From Bacteroidota bacterium (GTDB lineage: Bacteria; Bacteroidota; Bacteroidia; Chitinophagales; Chitinophagaceae), in NCBI GenBank assembly GCA_947441205.1, contig CANETM010000049.1, positions 1 through 9,556 of the forward strand: 9,556 nucleotides of DNA, given 5' to 3'. Positions 1-6,057 of this stretch are shown piece by piece (the first letter of the stretch is position 1; the number at the start of each line of letters is the position of its first letter). A program made the position numbers and the translations under genes. The notes under the pieces were generated by a model. That model had not been told where the DNA came from. It searched no databases and saw nothing but the letters and a program-made list of their open reading frames with translations.

Positions 1-593
1 TGCGTTAACATCACACCCTTTGGTGTACCCGTTGTTCCTGATGTATAAATAAATGTAGCTACCTGATCAACTGGAACTGTTTTTTTTATGGCCTCTACCT
101 GTTCTAGTTTTTCAGTATCATTTGTTTTTAATTCAGTCCAATGTTTGGCTCCAGGTATTTTATCAAAAGTATAAACCTCCTTTAAACAACTGACTTGATC
201 CTTAATGGACATTACTTTATTATATAACTCCTGGTTGCTTGCAAACATATATTTAACCGACGCATCATTTAATATAAATGCCAATTCAATTGGATTTGTT
301 GTTGGATAAACTGGAACCCATATTACGCCTATTTGTTGCGTTGCCATATCGGCAATTAACCATTCAGGACGATTGGTACTTATCACCGCAATTTTATCGC
401 TGCCTTCAGGTGTAAAATTATGAGCTGATAATCCAAGGTTTAATAAACCTGCACTTAATTCGTTAACGTTTTGGGCTACTTCCTGTGTGGAATATTTGCT
501 CCAATTACCGTTTTCTTTGGCTACCAACATGTCCTCTTTAGGAAAATGTTGCAATTGATGTTCGATACAATCGAATAGTCTTTTACATTCCAT
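1..593 (-). CDS. Long-chain acyl-CoA synthetase (AMP-binding enzyme), N-terminal part, cut by window edge
   Basis: This gene encodes an adenylate-forming enzyme that probably activates a fatty acid with ATP to an acyl-AMP and passes it to CoA. About 197 residues are present, from the Met at 593 to the window edge, with no stop. The decisive motif is the P-loop-like A3 signature of the AMP-binding superfamily, TSGTTGTPKG, at residues 184-193, preceded by FIY and followed by VMLT. Upstream, the stretch V-I-S-T-N-R-P-E-W followed by G-V-I-W-V-P-V-Y-P-T is typical of the FAA1/FadD-like long-chain branch. The acyl-binding and C-terminal domains lie outside the window, so substrate chain length is a family inference. 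The Met at 593 is the natural start because the conserved N-terminal region begins soon after it. No Shine-Dalgarno sequence precedes it. The terminator at 666-690 separates it from the DUF1015 gene, so it is probably its own transcription unit. Confidence 0.9.
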   Translation of the reverse strand, partial: MECKRLFDCIEHQLQHFPKEDMLVAKENGNWSKYSTQEVAQNVNELSAGLLNLGLSAHNFTPEGSDKIAVISTNRPEWLIADMATQQIGVIWVPVYPTTNPIELAFILNDASVKYMFASNQELYNKVMSIKDQVSCLKEVYTFDKIPGAKHWTELKTNDTEKLEQVEAIKKTVPVDQVATFIYTSGTTGTPKGVMLT

Positions 594-604
594 AGTTAAG
601 CAAA

Positions 605-617
605 TTTGTATTACAAA
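605..617. promoter_or_regulatory. Small palindrome upstream of the acyl-CoA synthetase gene
   Basis: TTTGTA and TACAAA form a perfect 6-1-6 palindrome 12 bp upstream of the acyl-CoA synthetase start, where a repressor or activator could bind. In DNA this AT-rich a palindrome of this size can easily arise by chance, and I found no convincing TTG/TAnnTTTG promoter beside it. A regulatory role is only a possibility. Confidence 0.18.
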
Positions 618-665
618 ATACTAATAATGGCGCAGAAAAAAAAGTTATAAACTTGATAAAAATAT

Positions 666-690
666 AAAACCCAGCGTCATGCTGGGTTTT
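666..690 (-). terminator. Intrinsic terminator after the DUF1015 gene
   Basis: A perfect 10-bp stem (AAAACCCAGC with GCTGGGTTTT) encloses a 5-nt loop. Read on the minus strand, the stem starts 16 bp past the DUF1015 stop and runs into a T-rich tail (TTTTATATTTTT). This is the form of a Rho-independent terminator and should end the transcript carrying serC and the DUF1015 gene. The stem also has T's on its other side, but no plus-strand gene reads into it. Confidence 0.85.
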
Positions 691-706
691 TAAAACTTAT
701 GTTGAA

Positions 707-1975
707 TTAATAAATAAAATGTGTCAACAATCCGTCTCTTAGTTTCGGTTCAAACCAAGTACTTTTTGGAGGCATGACTTCACCAGCATCTGCGATATTA
801 AATAATTGATCAATCGTTACAGGGTATAAGCTAATGGCTAATTGCATTTCCCCACTGTCTACTCTTTTTTCCAATTCACTCAAACCTCTTATACCTCCTA
901 CAAAGTCAATTCGTTTATCAGTTCGTTGATCCAAAATACCCAATAATTTGGATAAGATATTGTTGGATAAAATAGTGACATCCAATACTCCAATTGGGTC
1001 GTTGTCATTGTAAGTGCCTGGTATTGCCTTTAAGGTGTACCACTTACCTGCTAAATACATCCCAAAGCTGTGCAATTCAGTTGGTTTATAGGCTCCCTCA
1101 TGTTCCGATACCTCAAATACATTGTTTAATGCTGCGATAAATGACTCAGCACTATGTCCATTCAAATCCTTGATAACACGGTTATAATCCATGATATACA
1201 ATTGATTAGATGGAAATAAGGTGGTTAAAAAATAATCAGGGCCTGTGCTGGATTTAATAATTATATCATTGGGGTTTGCATTTGCACTCTCCTCCAACAA
1301 TGCCAATTTCACCTTTGCAGCTGATGCAGCACGATGGTGACCATCAGCTATATAGGTGCAAGGCACTTCATTTTCAAACAATTGTGTGATTTGCGCAATA
1401 GTGTCCTCATCACTTACAGCCCAAACCGTATGCTGAATGCCGTCATCGGCTATAAAATCATATACCGGATTTTTAGTGGTCTTCCATTTGTCAATCAAAG
1501 CATCGATAGTTGCTTGATTGCGATAAGCTAAAAATACATTACCTGTTTGAGCACCCGTTGTTTTAATATGATTTATACGATCTAATTCTTTTTCTGGTCT
1601 AGTAAATTCATGTTTTTTAATAATGTCATTATTATAATCATCAATACTACTTACACAAACTAATCCTGTTTGCGCGCGTCCATTCATTATTAATTGATAA
1701 ATATAATAACATGGTTTTGATTCTTTAAATAATACATCTCTTTGTGAAAATGCATTTAAATTTTCTAAAGCTAAGTCATAAACTTTTTGATTATGTATAT
1801 CGGTTGATTCAGGTAAATCAATTTCACTTTTTGTAATGTGTAAAAAAGAATATGCATTACCAACTGCTTCGATTTTTGCTTCCGCACTATTTAAAACATC
1901 GTATGGTTTACTTGCTACTTGCTTCGCTAATTGAGGCTGAGGTCTGAGCGCTTCAAAGGGTCTAATTTTTGCCAT
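707..1975 (-). CDS. DUF1015 family protein, probably linked to serine/phosphoserine metabolism
   Basis: This 422-residue protein matches the DUF1015 family from end to end. It has the N-terminal I-R-P-F-E-A-L-R-P (4-12), A-S-K-P-Y-D-V (21-27), S-F-L-H-I (43-47), a K-H-E-F-T-R-P segment near 121-127, and the invariant-looking Y-I-A-D-G-H-H-R (208-215) followed by small residues. There is no signal peptide or membrane segment, so it is cytoplasmic. The length is normal for the family and the start gives the canonical N-terminus. I know of no firmly established reaction for this family. It lies 68 bp downstream of serC on the same strand and ends just before a strong terminator, so it is probably the last gene of the serC transcript; related genomes often place this family beside serC and serA. 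The D-G-H-H-R motif resembles the nucleotide-handling motif of ParB/sulfiredoxin-fold proteins, which include a free-serine kinase. A link to serine or O-phosphoserine is therefore plausible but is inference. Confidence 0.88.
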   Translation of the reverse strand: MAKIRPFEALRPQPQLAKQVASKPYDVLNSAEAKIEAVGNAYSFLHITKSEIDLPESTDIHNQKVYDLALENLNAFSQRDVLFKESKPCYYIYQLIMNGRAQTGLVCVSSIDDYNNDIIKKHEFTRPEKELDRINHIKTTGAQTGNVFLAYRNQATIDALIDKWKTTKNPVYDFIADDGIQHTVWAVSDEDTIAQITQLFENEVPCTYIADGHHRAASAAKVKLALLEESANANPNDIIIKSSTGPDYFLTTLFPSNQLYIMDYNRVIKDLNGHSAESFIAALNNVFEVSEHEGAYKPTELHSFGMYLAGKWYTLKAIPGTYNDNDPIGVLDVTILSNNILSKLLGILDQRTDKRIDFVGGIRGLSELEKRVDSGEMQLAISLYPVTIDQLFNIADAGEVMPPKSTWFEPKLRDGLLTHFIY

Positions 1976-2043
1976 GAAGGCAAATATCGTTCTTTTTTTT
2001 GAGTAATTATTCTTTTGTTGAACCTGTTTTTTTGGTTATTAAA

Positions 2044-3102
2044 CTAAGAAAAATTCTCCATCAATTCACAGAATGCTTGTACACTACTAATTGGCAATGC
2101 GTTATACATACTAACTCTTACTCCACCCACCGTTCGGTATCCTTTTACGCCAATCATGCCTTTGTTTTTACATAAAGCTAAAAAAGATTCCTCTTTGCTT
2201 GGGTCTGTTAAAAAGAAAACAGCATTCATGATACTTCGATCTTCTTTTGCAATCGGACAATAAAATGCTGGCAATGAATCAATGGTGTTATATAATAATT
2301 CCGCTTTCGCTTTATTACGTTTTTCCATTTCAATTAATCCTCCTTCTTTTTCAATCCAACGTAAAGTTAATAAGCTAACATAAATTGAAAATACAGGTGG
2401 TGTATTTAATAATGAACCCGCATCAATGTGTTTTTGATAATCTAAAATAGCAGGTATTTGTCGTTTTACTTTTCCTAACAAAGATTTTTTAATAACTACT
2501 AATGTTACACCTGCAGCACCCATGTTTTTTTGTGCACCTGCATAAATTAAATCAAATTGTTTGTAATTAGTAGGTCTACAAAATATGTCGGAACTCATAT
2601 CACCAATTAAAGGCACATTCACCTGTGGATATTGATGCCATTGGGTTCCCTCCACTGTATTATTGGTGGTGATATGTAAATAACTGGTGCCTTCAGGTAA
2701 TACCAATTGTTTATTTAAATAAGTATGTTTCTTGTCCGACGTGTCAGCAACAACTGTAACTGGTCCGAAAATTTTTGCTTCTTTTACTGCTTTATTTCCC
2801 CACACTCCATTATCACAAATTGCAGCCATTCCATTTTCATCTAATAAATTCATAGGGACTTGCATAAATTGCATTGTGGCACCTCCTTGTAAAAAAAGTA
2901 CTTCATATTCGTCACCTATATCCATTAATTTTTTCACAGTTGCTTTAGCTTCTTCCACTACTTCCACAAACCAACTTGTACGGTGTCCAATTTCTAAAAT
3001 AGATAAACCCGTACTGTTAAAATTATGAATAGCCGCTGCAGCTTGTTCCAATACTTGTGCTGGTAAAATAGCAGGACCTGAATTAAAATTGTGCAATTGC
3101 AT
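2044..3102 (-). CDS. serC: Phosphoserine aminotransferase
   Basis: SerC is a cytoplasmic PLP enzyme that transaminates 3-phosphohydroxypyruvate with glutamate to give O-phosphoserine, the second step of serine synthesis. It can also serve the analogous step in vitamin B6 synthesis. The 352-residue product is close to the usual length of 355-362. It begins with the expected F-N-S-G-P-A-I-L-P (6-14). Active-site landmarks appear in order: G-H-R-T-S-W (39-44), with the Arg that contacts substrate; Q-G-G-A-T (72-76) in the cofactor phosphate region; W101; T149 and D168; the Schiff-base lysine K192 in A-G-A-Q-K-N; and L-N-T-P-P (232-236). The C-terminus has the usual K-G-Y-R-T-V-G-G-V-R-V-S. The gene sits between DUF502 (67 bp upstream) and DUF1015 (68 bp downstream), all on one strand. 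There is no serA in the window, although 3-phosphoglycerate dehydrogenase supplies its substrate. Start choice is supported by the conserved N-terminus. Confidence 0.97.
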   Translation of the reverse strand: MQLHNFNSGPAILPAQVLEQAAAAIHNFNSTGLSILEIGHRTSWFVEVVEEAKATVKKLMDIGDEYEVLFLQGGATMQFMQVPMNLLDENGMAAICDNGVWGNKAVKEAKIFGPVTVVADTSDKKHTYLNKQLVLPEGTSYLHITTNNTVEGTQWHQYPQVNVPLIGDMSSDIFCRPTNYKQFDLIYAGAQKNMGAAGVTLVVIKKSLLGKVKRQIPAILDYQKHIDAGSLLNTPPVFSIYVSLLTLRWIEKEGGLIEMEKRNKAKAELLYNTIDSLPAFYCPIAKEDRSIMNAVFFLTDPSKEESFLALCKNKGMIGVKGYRTVGGVRVSMYNALPISSVQAFCELMENFS

Positions 3103-3117
3103 TTTCTGAATTAATTA

Positions 3118-3149
3118 AAAACTTAATATTTATTATTTTGCTTTCTCAA
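3118..3149 (-). promoter_or_regulatory. Weak candidate promoter for serC
   Basis: On the minus strand a TTG (3149-3147) lies 21 bp before TAAGTTTT (3125-3118), which matches the Bacteroidota -7 consensus TAnnTTTG at all but the last base. It would start transcription close to the serC start codon. The match is imperfect in an AT-rich gap, so serC may instead be read through from the DUF502 gene. Confidence 0.25.
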
Positions 3150-3169
3150 CATTAATGGATGTACCTTTT

Positions 3170-3844
3170 CTATACATCAAATGATGCTGTTGCATCATTT
3201 TCTTCCTCGACAGTTGTTACACCACCTGAAATTGCATATTTCATTGCTTCAGCAGCATTGATATGTTTTGGTAATTTTTTTATTTTTGATAATGGAACAA
3301 TAAATGATATACCAGATATTGCATAAGAGTGGGGAACATATACAGTCACGTGATCTTTTAATCCTAAATGTTCACAATTTTCTTGCGTGATAAAACCAAT
3401 CCTGAAAACATCGTCGGCATCAATGGCAACTAATACTGGTTTGTCAAATTTTTTATTACTGCCAGCAAATGCTTCTAAAAACTCTTTAACTGAGCTATAA
3501 ATAATTTTTATACCTGGTGTTTTTTCAAGCACTTTATCAAATACCGAAACAAGTCTTTCTAAAAAATATAATGAAGAAAGCCAACCAATTATTAGCACTA
3601 ATGAAATAACAACCACAAAACCCAATCCAGTTACTTTTGGAATTTGACCATTCACTGAAGCAAAACGAATCGGGAATAATGTATTTAAAATATTGGGCAA
3701 GAAATTGTCAACCCAATTAAACAAACTAACAATTACCCATACTGTAATTCCTATTGGAGCAAGCACGATAACACCCTGGAAAAATAGCTGTGCTAAGTAT
3801 GAAAAAAACAGTTTTCTTTTGACTTTGTGCCTTAAACTGGGCAT
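3170..3844 (-). CDS. DUF502 family integral membrane protein
   Basis: This 224-residue protein matches the DUF502 family of bacterial membrane proteins, which is related to the plant COV/LCV proteins and has no established biochemical role. A basic N-terminus precedes the first membrane segment (about 15-42), which contains the family signature V-L-A-P-I-G-I-T-V-W (27-36). After a linker, a second segment lies at about 73-95. The conserved cytosolic part follows: F-D-K-V-L-E-K-T-P-G-I-K-I-I-Y-S-S-V-K (102-120), then a beta-rich stretch with R-I-G-F-I-T (148-153), V-Y-V-P-H-S-Y-A-I-S-G (168-178) and a final I-V-P-L-S. The length is ordinary. It is read in the same direction as serC, 67 bp upstream of it, and divergently from tetR. 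A GAAATTTG element (3870-3863) with a TTG 16 bp before it could be its promoter, but the spacing is short. Neighbourhood gives no firm clue to its role. Confidence 0.92.
   Translation of the reverse strand: MPSLRHKVKRKLFFSYLAQLFFQGVIVLAPIGITVWVIVSLFNWVDNFLPNILNTLFPIRFASVNGQIPKVTGLGFVVVISLVLIIGWLSSLYFLERLVSVFDKVLEKTPGIKIIYSSVKEFLEAFAGSNKKFDKPVLVAIDADDVFRIGFITQENCEHLGLKDHVTVYVPHSYAISGISFIVPLSKIKKLPKHINAAEAMKYAISGGVTTVEEENDATASFDV
3179..3200. repeat. Perfect 9-bp inverted repeat at the 3' end of the DUF502 gene
   Basis: AAATGATGC and GCATCATTT flank a 4-nt loop, ending a few bases before the DUF502 stop codon. The RNA would form a compact hairpin on either strand. No T-run follows on the minus strand, so it is not a standard terminator. 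One such match in about 9.5 kb of AT-rich DNA is not surprising, and any function in transcript stability or attenuation before serC is unproven. Confidence 0.35.
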
Positions 3845-3914
3845 TTGTTATGATTTAGAGGCCAAATTTCCACCTTTTTTACCATTCAACATAAATAATT
3901 AAATATTTACACTG

Positions 3915-3940
3915 GAAACTTTGAAAACGAAAAAAGTTTC
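3915..3940. promoter_or_regulatory. Candidate TetR-family operator overlapping the efflux operon promoter
   Basis: GAAACTTT (3915-3922) and AAAGTTTC (3933-3940) form a perfect 8-bp inverted repeat with a 10-bp spacer. Its half-site centres are 18 bp apart, within the range of TetR-family operators. It covers the -33 TTG and most of the promoter spacer, so a bound dimer pair would block RNA polymerase. Position immediately upstream of tetR suggests self-regulation. A smaller nested repeat, CGAAA/TTTCG (3928-3941), is an alternative core. Binding by the neighbouring repressor is inferred. Confidence 0.5.
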
Positions 3941-3950
3941 GGTAGTTTTG
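3920..3950 (+). promoter_or_regulatory. Bacteroidota-type promoter for tetR and the efflux operon
   Basis: TTTG at 3920-3923, a 19-bp spacer, and TAGTTTTG at 3943-3950 match the Bacteroidota housekeeping consensus (TTG, about 19 bp, TAnnTTTG) exactly. Transcription should begin a few bases after 3950, leaving a leader of only about 10 nt before the tetR start at 3967. No comparable element was found in the later gaps of this gene cluster, so this is the best candidate to drive all four genes. Confidence 0.75.
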
Positions 3951-3966
3951 CGCCTCAAATTGAACT

Positions 3967-4608
3967 ATGGAGAATAGAATATTGCTCAAATCAAGGGAAT
4001 TAATGACCAAACATGGTGTCAAGCACGTCACTATGGACGATTTAGCTTCTCAATTAGGAATTAGCAAAAAGACGATATACCAGTTTTACAAGGACAAAGA
4101 CGCCGTGGTGATGGCGGTTGTGAACCTAGAATTGGAAGAACAATCCTTGAAATGTCAAGAAACACAAAATATGGCTGAAAATGCTGTTCATGAAATGTAT
4201 ATGATGTTACAGGACATTCAGCTAATGTTCAAAAATATGAACCCAATGACCATGAACGAATTGGCTAAATATTATCCTGAAGCATTTGCTCGTATCCAAA
4301 ATCATAAGGATGAATTCATGCATAAAATCATTAAAACAAACTTGGAAAAAGGTATAGAACAAGGTGTTTACCGAAAGGAAGTTGATCCTGAAATACTATC
4401 TATTTACCGATTAGAAACCAGCTTCGTTCCATTTAATACAGAACTATACCCGTTTAGCAAATTTGATATTGGTAAAGTGACACTTCAAATAATTGAAAAT
4501 TTCATTTACGGTGTTATGTCCATTAAAGGAATTGAATTAATGGAAAAATATAAAAGTGTAGAATCAAATAACAAAGTAATTGAAATTGAAAAAGAAACAA
4601 GTGCATAG
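3967..4608 (+). CDS. TetR-family transcriptional regulator of the adjacent RND efflux operon
   Basis: This 213-residue regulator has the TetR N-terminal DNA-binding domain. Helix 1 covers about residues 2-16, then T-M-D-D-L-A-S-Q-L (22-30), the turn G-I-S-K-K (31-35) and the recognition helix T-I-Y-Q-F-Y (36-41), closed by K-D-K-D-A-V-V. The rest (about 55-200) is a helical ligand-binding and dimerisation domain too divergent to name its ligand; the final 15 residues are charged and probably disordered. It is the first gene of the efflux cluster, 59 bp ahead of the outer-membrane factor. Position and the inverted repeat across its promoter suggest a local repressor released by a pump substrate, controlling itself and the pump. 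Activation rather than repression cannot be excluded. The Met at 3967 is chosen because it gives the full first helix and follows a clear promoter. Confidence 0.93.
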   Translation: MENRILLKSRELMTKHGVKHVTMDDLASQLGISKKTIYQFYKDKDAVVMAVVNLELEEQSLKCQETQNMAENAVHEMYMMLQDIQLMFKNMNPMTMNELAKYYPEAFARIQNHKDEFMHKIIKTNLEKGIEQGVYRKEVDPEILSIYRLETSFVPFNTELYPFSKFDIGKVTLQIIENFIYGVMSIKGIELMEKYKSVESNNKVIEIEKETSA

Positions 4609-4617
4609 ACACTTGTT
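4596..4617. repeat. Perfect 8-bp inverted repeat spanning the tetR stop codon
   Basis: AACAAGTG (4596-4603) and CACTTGTT (4610-4617) enclose a 6-nt loop containing the tetR stop codon. No T-run follows, so it is not a standard terminator. It could be a hairpin limiting read-through or protecting a transcript end, or a second protein-binding site. Its half-sites do not resemble those of the 3915-3940 repeat. Confidence 0.4.
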
Positions 4618-4667
4618 GATGTAAGCAAAATGAATAAAATAAATTAAACAAGCAATAAATAAACAAA

Positions 4668-6005
4668 ATGAAAAAACTATTTTTTTTCTTTCTAGGTTTT
4701 TCCATTGTCCACTTGAGTCAAGCACAAGAGGCCAAAAAATCGGTTCACGAATTTTCACTTGATCAATGTGTTGAATTTGCACAAAAAAATAATGTGCAAG
4801 TTAAAAACTCATTATTAGCTATTGAGGTACAAGCGCAAATAAATCGTGAAATTGCAGCTGCTGCATTGCCAAACATTACAAGTAGTACAGGTGTTGTTAA
4901 TTATACAACAATTCCAACTTCACTTTTACCAGCACAAATATTTGGTGGAGCTGCTGGCACTTTTATACCTGTTCAGTTTGGTACAAAATATAATGCAAAC
5001 TATGGTATAAACCTTCAGCAATTATTGTTTGATGGTCAAGTGTTTATAGCACTTCAAGCACGTGCTACATCTATGATTTTGCAAAAACAAAATTCAGCTT
5101 TAACACAAGAGGCCATAAAAGCAAACATTTATAAAATTTATTATCAGCTATCCGCTAGTAAAACGCAGCTAAATATTTTAGATGCAAATATTAGCCGCTT
5201 AGGTGCACTAGCTCATGATGCAGAAATAATGTATAAAAATGGATTTGCCGAAAAATTAGATGTTGATAAAGTAATAGTTCAATTAAATAATTTAGAAACT
5301 GAAAAAATAAAAGCCAACAATAGCGTTGCCATTGGATATATGGGTCTTAAAATGTTAATGGGAATGCCCGTAAAGGACAGCCTGGTTTTAACAGATGTAA
5401 TCAATGAAAAGAGTTTGACAAATGATATTTTAACAGAGTCCGATTTTAAATATGATGTTAGAAAAGATTTTCAATATTTAAGTACAGCGAAAAAAATGAA
5501 TGAATTCAATGTTAAAAGATATCAATTAAGCAATTTGCCAACAATAGCCCTTGGTGGAAGTTATTCTAAAAATGCACAAAGAAGTAAGTTTGATTTATTT
5601 GAAGGGGGTAATTGGTTCACTACTTCCTTAGTTAGTTTAAATATTAGTCTTCCAATTTTTAATGGCTTTTCAACCGATGCTCGTATTAAGCGAACAAAAA
5701 TTGAATTAAAGCAAACTGAAAATCAAATCGAGTCTCTTAAAAACAGTATTGACAATGAAATTACACAAGCAAAATTAAATTACATATCCTCAGTAGCGAC
5801 TGTAAAATTCCAAAAGTCAAATATGGAATTAGCGGAGAAAGTATACCAACAAACTAAAAAGAAATTTGAAGCCGGTATGGGTTCTAATACTGAGATATCA
5901 GCTTCACAGGCTGACTTAGTAAGTGCTCAAAATAATTATATGAATGCGCTTTATAGTGCCCTAATTGCTAAAGTTGATTTATTAAAAGCTACAGGAAAAT
6001 TATAA
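4668..6005 (+). CDS. TolC-like outer membrane efflux protein (OEP family)
   Basis: This is the outer-membrane channel of the tripartite pump, forming a trimeric tunnel through the outer membrane and periplasm. The 445-residue precursor starts with a signal peptide (M-K-K-L-F-F-F-F-L-G-F) with likely cleavage after Ala19 in S-Q-A-Q. There is no lipobox cysteine, unlike OprM-type lipoproteins. Two OEP repeats follow. The first opens with F-S-L-D-Q-C-V-E-F-A (29-38) and contains the first beta-hairpin region (about 75-125). The second has N-L-P-T-I-A-L-G-G-S-Y-S (289-300), the strand S-L-N-I-S-L-P-I-F-N-G-F (323-334), and the conserved K-K-F-E-A-G-M-G-S (398-406) before the last long helix. Length is typical. 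The leader is A-rich (AAACAAAATG) with no Shine-Dalgarno sequence. A 5-codon mini-ORF (ATG at 4630, TAA ending 4647) lies just upstream. It is co-directional with tetR and 52 bp ahead of the adaptor gene. Confidence 0.94.
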   Translation: MKKLFFFFLGFSIVHLSQAQEAKKSVHEFSLDQCVEFAQKNNVQVKNSLLAIEVQAQINREIAAAALPNITSSTGVVNYTTIPTSLLPAQIFGGAAGTFIPVQFGTKYNANYGINLQQLLFDGQVFIALQARATSMILQKQNSALTQEAIKANIYKIYYQLSASKTQLNILDANISRLGALAHDAEIMYKNGFAEKLDVDKVIVQLNNLETEKIKANNSVAIGYMGLKMLMGMPVKDSLVLTDVINEKSLTNDILTESDFKYDVRKDFQYLSTAKKMNEFNVKRYQLSNLPTIALGGSYSKNAQRSKFDLFEGGNWFTTSLVSLNISLPIFNGFSTDARIKRTKIELKQTENQIESLKNSIDNEITQAKLNYISSVATVKFQKSNMELAEKVYQQTKKKFEAGMGSNTEISASQADLVSAQNNYMNALYSALIAKVDLLKATGKL

Positions 6006-6016
6006 ATCAATATAAA

Positions 6017-6052
6017 TACACACAATCAAAATACTACACACAAATAAAATAT
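6017..6052 (+). repeat. Imperfect tandem repeat of 18 bp ahead of the adaptor gene
   Basis: Two adjacent 18-bp units (6017-6034 and 6035-6052) both begin TACACACAA and agree at 15 of 18 positions. They fill most of the 52-bp gap between the outer-membrane factor and the adaptor, ending 5 bp before the adaptor start. The A/C-rich, G-free sequence would be unstructured in RNA and could favour initiation, or it may simply be a small tandem duplication. Confidence 0.6.
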
Positions 6053-6057
6053 ATAAA

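Noticed and set aside
594..665. Possible promoter for the acyl-CoA synthetase gene (GTATTTTG or CAAATTTG on the minus strand)
   Set aside because: Both are single-mismatch -7 elements without a TTG about 19 bp upstream; in AT-rich DNA such partial matches are expected by chance.
1976..2043. Possible promoter for the DUF1015 gene (GATATTTG at 1988-1981 on the minus strand)
   Set aside because: It differs from TAnnTTTG at the first base and no TTG lies at a suitable distance upstream; read-through from serC is simpler.
2732..3028. Plus-strand frame of 98 codons inside serC, and similar short ones inside the DUF1015 gene (1334-1531) and across the DUF502 start (3693-3902)
   Set aside because: Each lies opposite a gene whose conserved motifs cover the same bases, and none has a promoter, family match or plausible leader.
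4523..4782. Overlapping minus-strand frames across the end of tetR and the start of the outer-membrane factor gene
   Set aside because: They run against two well-supported genes, encode Phe/Tyr/Cys-rich low-complexity peptides from A-rich plus-strand sequence, and show no recognisable domain.
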